A DNA stretch of 64,000 nt from assembly GCF_000346485.2 (NCBI RefSeq), contig NZ_KQ976354.1:7854221-7918220 (forward strand), in the 5' to 3' direction. The position numbers and the translations under genes are program-made. Of this stretch, positions 60,460-64,000 are shown piece after piece; positions within the stretch are counted from its first letter, which is position 1, and the number at the start of each line of letters is the position of its first letter. The notes below the pieces were generated by a model, which was given only the letters and a program-made list of their open reading frames with translations, made no database searches and was not told the origin of the DNA. This DNA comes from Scytonema hofmannii PCC 7110 (GTDB lineage Bacteria > Cyanobacteriota > Cyanobacteriia > Cyanobacteriales > Nostocaceae).

Positions 60460-61476
60460 ATGTCTGATTTAATTAACAAACAAATCTTACTTAAAAGTCG
60501 CCCAGTTGGTGAACCAACCGAAAGTGATTTTGCACTTGTTGAAACATCAATTCCCGAACCAGGAGATGGCGAAATTTTAACACGCACAATTTATCTATCT
60601 CTCGATCCCTATATGCGTGGTCGGATCGGTGCCAGTAAATCTTATACAACGAATGTAGAACTTAACTCTGCGATCGTCAGTGGTACAGTCAGTCAAGTGG
60701 TGAAATCAAATCATCCCCACTTTCAAGCCAGAGATATTGTGCTTGATTATAATGGTTGGCAAACTTTTGGTGTGTCCAAAGCGGAGTTACTTCGTAAACT
60801 CGATCCCACCCAAGCTCCTATATCATATGCGCTCGGTGTACTGGGAATGCCTGGAATGACCGCGTATTTTGCACTTTTAGATATTGGACAACCAAAAGTA
60901 GGTGAAACCGTTGTGATTTCTGCTGCTTCGGGTGCTGTAGGTTCGGTGGCAGGTCAAATTGCCAAAATCAAAGGTAGTCGAGTTATTGGTATTGTGGGTA
61001 GTGATGAGAAGCGCGATTTTGTAGTGAAAGAATTAGGTTTTGATGCTGCTATTAACCGTAAAAAGCAAGAACTTAATGCTGCACTTCAGGAAGCTGCACC
61101 TAATGGCATTGATGTCTATTTTGATAATACCGCAGGTGCAATTTTAGAAACTGTGTTACATCAAATCAACTTGGGAGCAAGGATTCCGCTTGTGGGTTTG
61201 ATTTCAGAATATAATGCGGTGTCTCCTCCCCCTGGTCCTAATTTAAGACCACTGCTAATCAACCGCGCTGTAATTAAAGGTTTCCTAGTCCGGGACTACC
61301 AACACCGTCAGAATGAGTTCTTGAGTGATGTTTCCAATTGGTTAAAGTCAGGGAAACTCAAGTATAAAGAAGATGTGGTTGTGGGATTGGAAAATGCTCC
61401 GCGTGCTTTTATTGGTTTGCTGCAAGGTGAGAACTTTGGCAAGCTGATTGTGAAGGTAGGTGACGATTACACTTAA
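60460..61476 (+). CDS. NADPH-dependent MDR reductase (CurA/leukotriene-dehydrogenase-like)
   Basis: 338 residues. Family blocks LSLDPYMRGRI, GMPGMTAYFALLDIGQPKVGETVVISAASGAVGS in two pieces, and YFDNTAGAILETVLHQINLGARI identify the curcumin/prostaglandin reductase group, which reduces conjugated double bonds with NADPH. The frame opens upstream at 60421, but ATG 60460 begins the conserved N-terminus. Sits under operator site 14 in this sulfur-linked set. Confidence 0.87.
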   Translation: MSDLINKQILLKSRPVGEPTESDFALVETSIPEPGDGEILTRTIYLSLDPYMRGRIGASKSYTTNVELNSAIVSGTVSQVVKSNHPHFQARDIVLDYNGWQTFGVSKAELLRKLDPTQAPISYALGVLGMPGMTAYFALLDIGQPKVGETVVISAASGAVGSVAGQIAKIKGSRVIGIVGSDEKRDFVVKELGFDAAINRKKQELNAALQEAAPNGIDVYFDNTAGAILETVLHQINLGARIPLVGLISEYNAVSPPPGPNLRPLLINRAVIKGFLVRDYQHRQNEFLSDVSNWLKSGKLKYKEDVVVGLENAPRAFIGLLQGENFGKLIVKVGDDYT

Positions 61477-61645
61477 GTAAAAGAAATAATATAACTGGCT
61501 AGAAATATGAAGGAATGATGGAAAGAAAGGAAGTTCTGAAAATCATTGTAAATGAAATTCGTACAATACAAACGGTGAAGCAGCAATAATAACCATTGTG
61601 GAAAATAAATTGCTGTAGCTTACCTTCCCAAGAGATGTAGAACAC

Positions 61646-62170
61646 ATGGCAGGAAGAAAAGATGATGGCAGTGTCGGTGATGCAAACTACGGCACAATTG
61701 GGAAAGATTATTCCATATACCGTCAGCCAGAGCCACGGATAGCTGCGTTCATCCATGCTGCACTCGGCACAGCACGAACAGTGATGAATGTCGGCGCTGG
61801 CGCAGGCTCCTATGAACCTTTGGATCGCAAGGTGACCGCTGTTGAGCCTTCCGCGTCAATGCGAACACAGCGACCCGCTCATCTAAGTGTTGCGATCGAT
61901 GCTGTCGCTGAAAAGCTGCCATTCCCGGACAGCCACTTTGACGCCTGCATGGCGACATTCACTGTGCATCAAGGGAGCGATCTGGACGCCGGACTGCACC
62001 AGATGCGGCGGGTGACGAAGGGTCCGATTGTTGTCCTGTCGTGCGACCCCGATCTAGTGCAACAGTTTTGGCTGAACGCCTACGCCCCAGATGTGCTGGC
62101 GGCAGAGGCTCGCCGATACCCTGCCTTGCAACGGATTGGTTCGCTATATGAAGCTGTTGAACAAAAATGA
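61646..62170 (+). pseudogene. Truncated SAM-dependent methyltransferase
   Basis: 174 codons with motif I VMNVGAGAGSYEPLD, VTAVEPSASMRTQ, and LPFPDSHFDACMATFTVHQGSDLD. It matches the gene at 30978 in layout but stops about 90 residues early, just before a MITE-like region. GC content is visibly above that of its neighbours, suggesting a separate origin. It may retain the SAM-binding core but lacks the C-terminal substrate part. Confidence 0.7.
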
Positions 62171-62181
62171 TTTACCGCAGT

Positions 62182-62224
62182 CCCCACCCAAAAATACTTG
62201 AAAATATTTACATTTTGGGTGGGG
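62182..62224. repeat. GC-rich inverted repeat
   Basis: Arms CCCCACCCAAAA-T and ATTTTGGGTGGGG flank a 17-nt AT-rich loop, directly after the methyltransferase stop. Could act as a terminator or be a small repeat end. Confidence 0.5.
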
Positions 62225-62249
62225 TAAGGGGTTTGGGTCTGACACGTAC

Positions 62250-62324
62250 AAAAACGGGCAACCTTTATTGGGTTACAATCTGTGCCATAGACTAAAAATC
62301 TAGATATTAAGGTTGCCCGTTTTT
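62250..62324. mobile_element. 75-bp element with 16-bp perfect terminal inverted repeats
   Basis: AAAAACGGGCAACCTT at 62250-62265 and its exact complement at 62309-62324 flank 43 bp. Too small to code; MITE-like, and possibly an end of the TnpB-bearing element. Confidence 0.55.
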
Positions 62325-62368
62325 GAGGGGACAATGAAATGAAATCCAATACAAAAGCGCAGCAACGA

Positions 62369-62620
62369 TTAAAATATATCGTCCGAATTGCGAGAGGTTT
62401 TTGTTTTACTGACCTCCGCCCATTTCTCTAAGCGTTCTCTAATCCAGCCCCCTAGCGGTTGCTCTGGGGGTTTTATTTTGGCGATTTCTTCTGCTATCCA
62501 ATTATCAAGAGTTACGCTTACCTTCGTTTTACCCTCTGCATACTTAGCTGTGTACGCTCTAACTTTCTCCGGATTTCTTTGTCTCCATCTTCTGTCTGTT
62601 TCTAATTTGGCTTTTGACAT
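62369..62620 (-). CDS. Ribbon-helix-helix-like DNA-binding protein beside tnpB
   Basis: 83 residues from ATG 62620 (GTG 62629 is the alternative). The central KTKVSVTLDNWIAEEIAKIK has the beta-strand then helix pattern of ribbon-helix-helix proteins, and PLGGWIRERLEKWAEVSK is the second helix. A basic N-terminal arm (RRWRQRNPEKVRAYTAKYAE) precedes it. Transcribed divergently from tnpB with 60 bp between, so it likely controls itself and the nuclease gene. Confidence 0.65.
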   Translation of the reverse strand: MSKAKLETDRRWRQRNPEKVRAYTAKYAEGKTKVSVTLDNWIAEEIAKIKPPEQPLGGWIRERLEKWAEVSKTKTSRNSDDIF

Positions 62621-62622
62621 AC

Positions 62623-62651
62623 TTGACACTTTGAATTCTCAACGTTATTAT
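62623..62651 (+). promoter_or_regulatory. Sigma-70-type promoter of tnpB
   Basis: TTGACA at 62623-62628, a 17-bp spacer and TATTAT at 62646-62651. CTTGACA here and TGTCAAG at 62659-62665 form an inverted pair across the divergent start, suitable as an operator for the ribbon-helix-helix protein. Confidence 0.7.
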
Positions 62652-62680
62652 AAACATATGTCAAGGTCGAAGACAACCCA

Positions 62681-64000
62681 ATGAGTAAACGACGAAACCA
62701 AAGTAAATCTAAGAAAAAATCAGCTGTACTGATTCGGACTGATGTTTGGGATTTAAAAGCAACCCCCGAACAAAAAAGTTTAATGATTTTAACTATTGAC
62801 GAATATCGTAAATTCTTAAATCCTTTGGTTATTATCGTTAATGCTCAATGGATAAATCTTGTTGACTTGACATCTAAGGAAAGGATTAACGCGGTAGAAA
62901 AGATGATTCATAAAACCGCAGACAATCCCGATCCTAGGCACAAATATTTTCAGAGTGTAATCAAAAAATATCCATCATTCCAAAAGTTTCCTTCGTACTT
63001 GAGACGCGCTGCTGTAGCCGACGCTATCGGAATCGTGTCTAGTTTTCAGACTCGATACAGTCAATGGCAGTCTGGAGACAGAAAACATCGACTAGCATTG
63101 CCACCCTCACTGACAGCAATGTGCAACACTTATCCAGCGTTGTACAAAGGTCAACAGGTCAAGTATCGGAATAATTATCAATTAATTGATCTAAAAGTTT
63201 GGAATGGAACTGATTGGGTATGGATTAATTGCATTCCAGTTAAGAAACATGGTTTAAACCGTCATCTAGTTGATGGTAACAAAATAAAATCACCTTCATT
63301 GGTGGTCAATAAACATACATGTCAACTATCTATGCCTGTCGAGGTAAAGACTGTTTACCTTGACGAATCTGACTTTGTTTGCAGTGTTGATATGGGTATT
63401 AACAACGCTGCAACAGCATCTATCGTTGGTCGTGACGGTACTGTAAAAGCTAGAAAGTTTATCAATTCAGCTAGAGACATAGACCGCCGCAACAAACGAC
63501 GGATGATGATTGCTCGCAAGTCCAGACAGACTAAGAACATGACAAAGTCAGATTTACCACTCGGTTTTTGTAAAGGACATTACCGCAAATCTTCCCACAT
63601 CAATTTACAAATCTCTAAAACAGTGGCAAGAGGTATTGTGGAGTTTGCTAAATTTCACAATGTCAAAGTCATCGTATTTGAGAATCTGGAGGGATGGAAG
63701 GCGAAAGCGGGGAAGAAGGGAACCTTACAAAAACAAAAGTTCCATCTCTGGTGTCACCGAAAAATTGTTGAGATAGTGACAAATCGGTGGACAGAATTGG
63801 GTGGAAAAATTGTTTTCATCAACCCAAAATATACGAGTGCATACGCTTACGATGGCAGTGGAAAAGTTAAGAGAGATCAAACAAATTATTCCCTGTGTCG
63901 GTTCAAAACGGGGAAAAAGTACCACTCCGATCTGAACGCCTCATATAATATAGCTGCTCGTTATTGGTATGCAGTAATTATGGGTGATGACAATTATTCT
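62681..64000 (+). CDS. tnpB: TnpB-family RNA-guided nuclease, cut by right edge
   Basis: From ATG 62681 the frame is open for 440 codons to the window end. The RuvC catalytic residues are all present: Asp237 in CSVDMGINNAA, Glu334 in VIVFENLEGW and Asp417 in HSDLNASYNIAA. The zinc-finger zone is abnormal. TSAYAYDGSG and YSLCRFKTG stand where TnpB proteins usually have Cys-x2-Cys pairs, leaving one Cys. N-terminus is basic (SKRRNQSKSKKKS). No tnpA is adjacent, so it is an IS1341-like solo element with a DNA-binding partner. The guide RNA would lie beyond the edge. Confidence 0.82.
   Translation, partial: MSKRRNQSKSKKKSAVLIRTDVWDLKATPEQKSLMILTIDEYRKFLNPLVIIVNAQWINLVDLTSKERINAVEKMIHKTADNPDPRHKYFQSVIKKYPSFQKFPSYLRRAAVADAIGIVSSFQTRYSQWQSGDRKHRLALPPSLTAMCNTYPALYKGQQVKYRNNYQLIDLKVWNGTDWVWINCIPVKKHGLNRHLVDGNKIKSPSLVVNKHTCQLSMPVEVKTVYLDESDFVCSVDMGINNAATASIVGRDGTVKARKFINSARDIDRRNKRRMMIARKSRQTKNMTKSDLPLGFCKGHYRKSSHINLQISKTVARGIVEFAKFHNVKVIVFENLEGWKAKAGKKGTLQKQKFHLWCHRKIVEIVTNRWTELGGKIVFINPKYTSAYAYDGSGKVKRDQTNYSLCRFKTGKKYHSDLNASYNIAARYWYAVIMGDDNYS

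Noticed and set aside
1-64000. tRNA or rRNA genes
   Set aside because: No rRNA-like sequence and no cloverleaf with a TTCGAATC-type T-loop was noticed; a dedicated scan was not possible.

Overview
The window reads as chromosomal DNA of a filamentous, probably Nostocales-type cyanobacterium. The HIP1 octamer GCGATCGC is scattered throughout. There are cyanobacterial heptamer tandem repeats, hairpin-type small repeats, many relics of insertion sequences, and a giant TPR-CHAT protein. These are observations on sequence style; no database search was possible.

Region 1 (about 1.5-61.5 kb, interrupted) is a very large accessory set for scavenging organic sulfur. It holds an SsuC-type permease, two SsuD-type flavin monooxygenases, a DszB-like sulfinate desulfinase, four sulfonate-type solute-binding proteins, a TauD-type dioxygenase, SfnG-like and SfnB-like sulfone enzymes, MetNIQ, a TauE exporter, two AprA-like flavoproteins, an AprB-like ferredoxin, a CmcJ-like oxygenase, a ferritin-like diiron protein, two glutathione transferases, several methyltransferases, MDR reductases and at least five MFS transporters. 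Several genes are broken (SDR, amidohydrolase, two MFS fragments, MgtC), so the set looks assembled by transfer and is being pruned.

Much of this set is tied together by one recurring palindrome, TACGGTAAAT-N6-ATTTACCGTA, found about fourteen times in gaps between genes. Nearly always the right arm runs straight into a -10-like hexamer at a fixed place. It precedes the GST/desulfinase pair, tauD, the second GST, the AprA-like gene, cutA-fosX-methyltransferase, the ferredoxin-HEAT pair, SfnB, SfnG-ferritin-like, the second flavoprotein operon and a CurA-like reductase. No regulator gene that would bind it is visible in the window.

Region 2 (48.9-56.5 kb) is a three-gene minus-strand block. 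A 1935-residue protein has about 38 TPR units and a C-terminal CHAT (caspase-like) protease domain with its His and Cys in place. It is followed by a 127-residue protein and a 441-residue coiled-coil protein with two C-terminal membrane segments. It resembles a sensor-protease-membrane effector arrangement and I do not recognise it as a described system.

Region 3 holds the mobile elements: an IS4-type transposase cut by the left edge, an IS200-type TnpA, IS5 and IS630 relics, a probable orphan HEARO-like structured RNA at 33.7-34.05 kb, several MITE-like hairpin elements, and a TnpB nuclease cut by the right edge with a divergent ribbon-helix-helix gene. Ordinary housekeeping genes are few (pyrE, cutA, HAD phosphatases).
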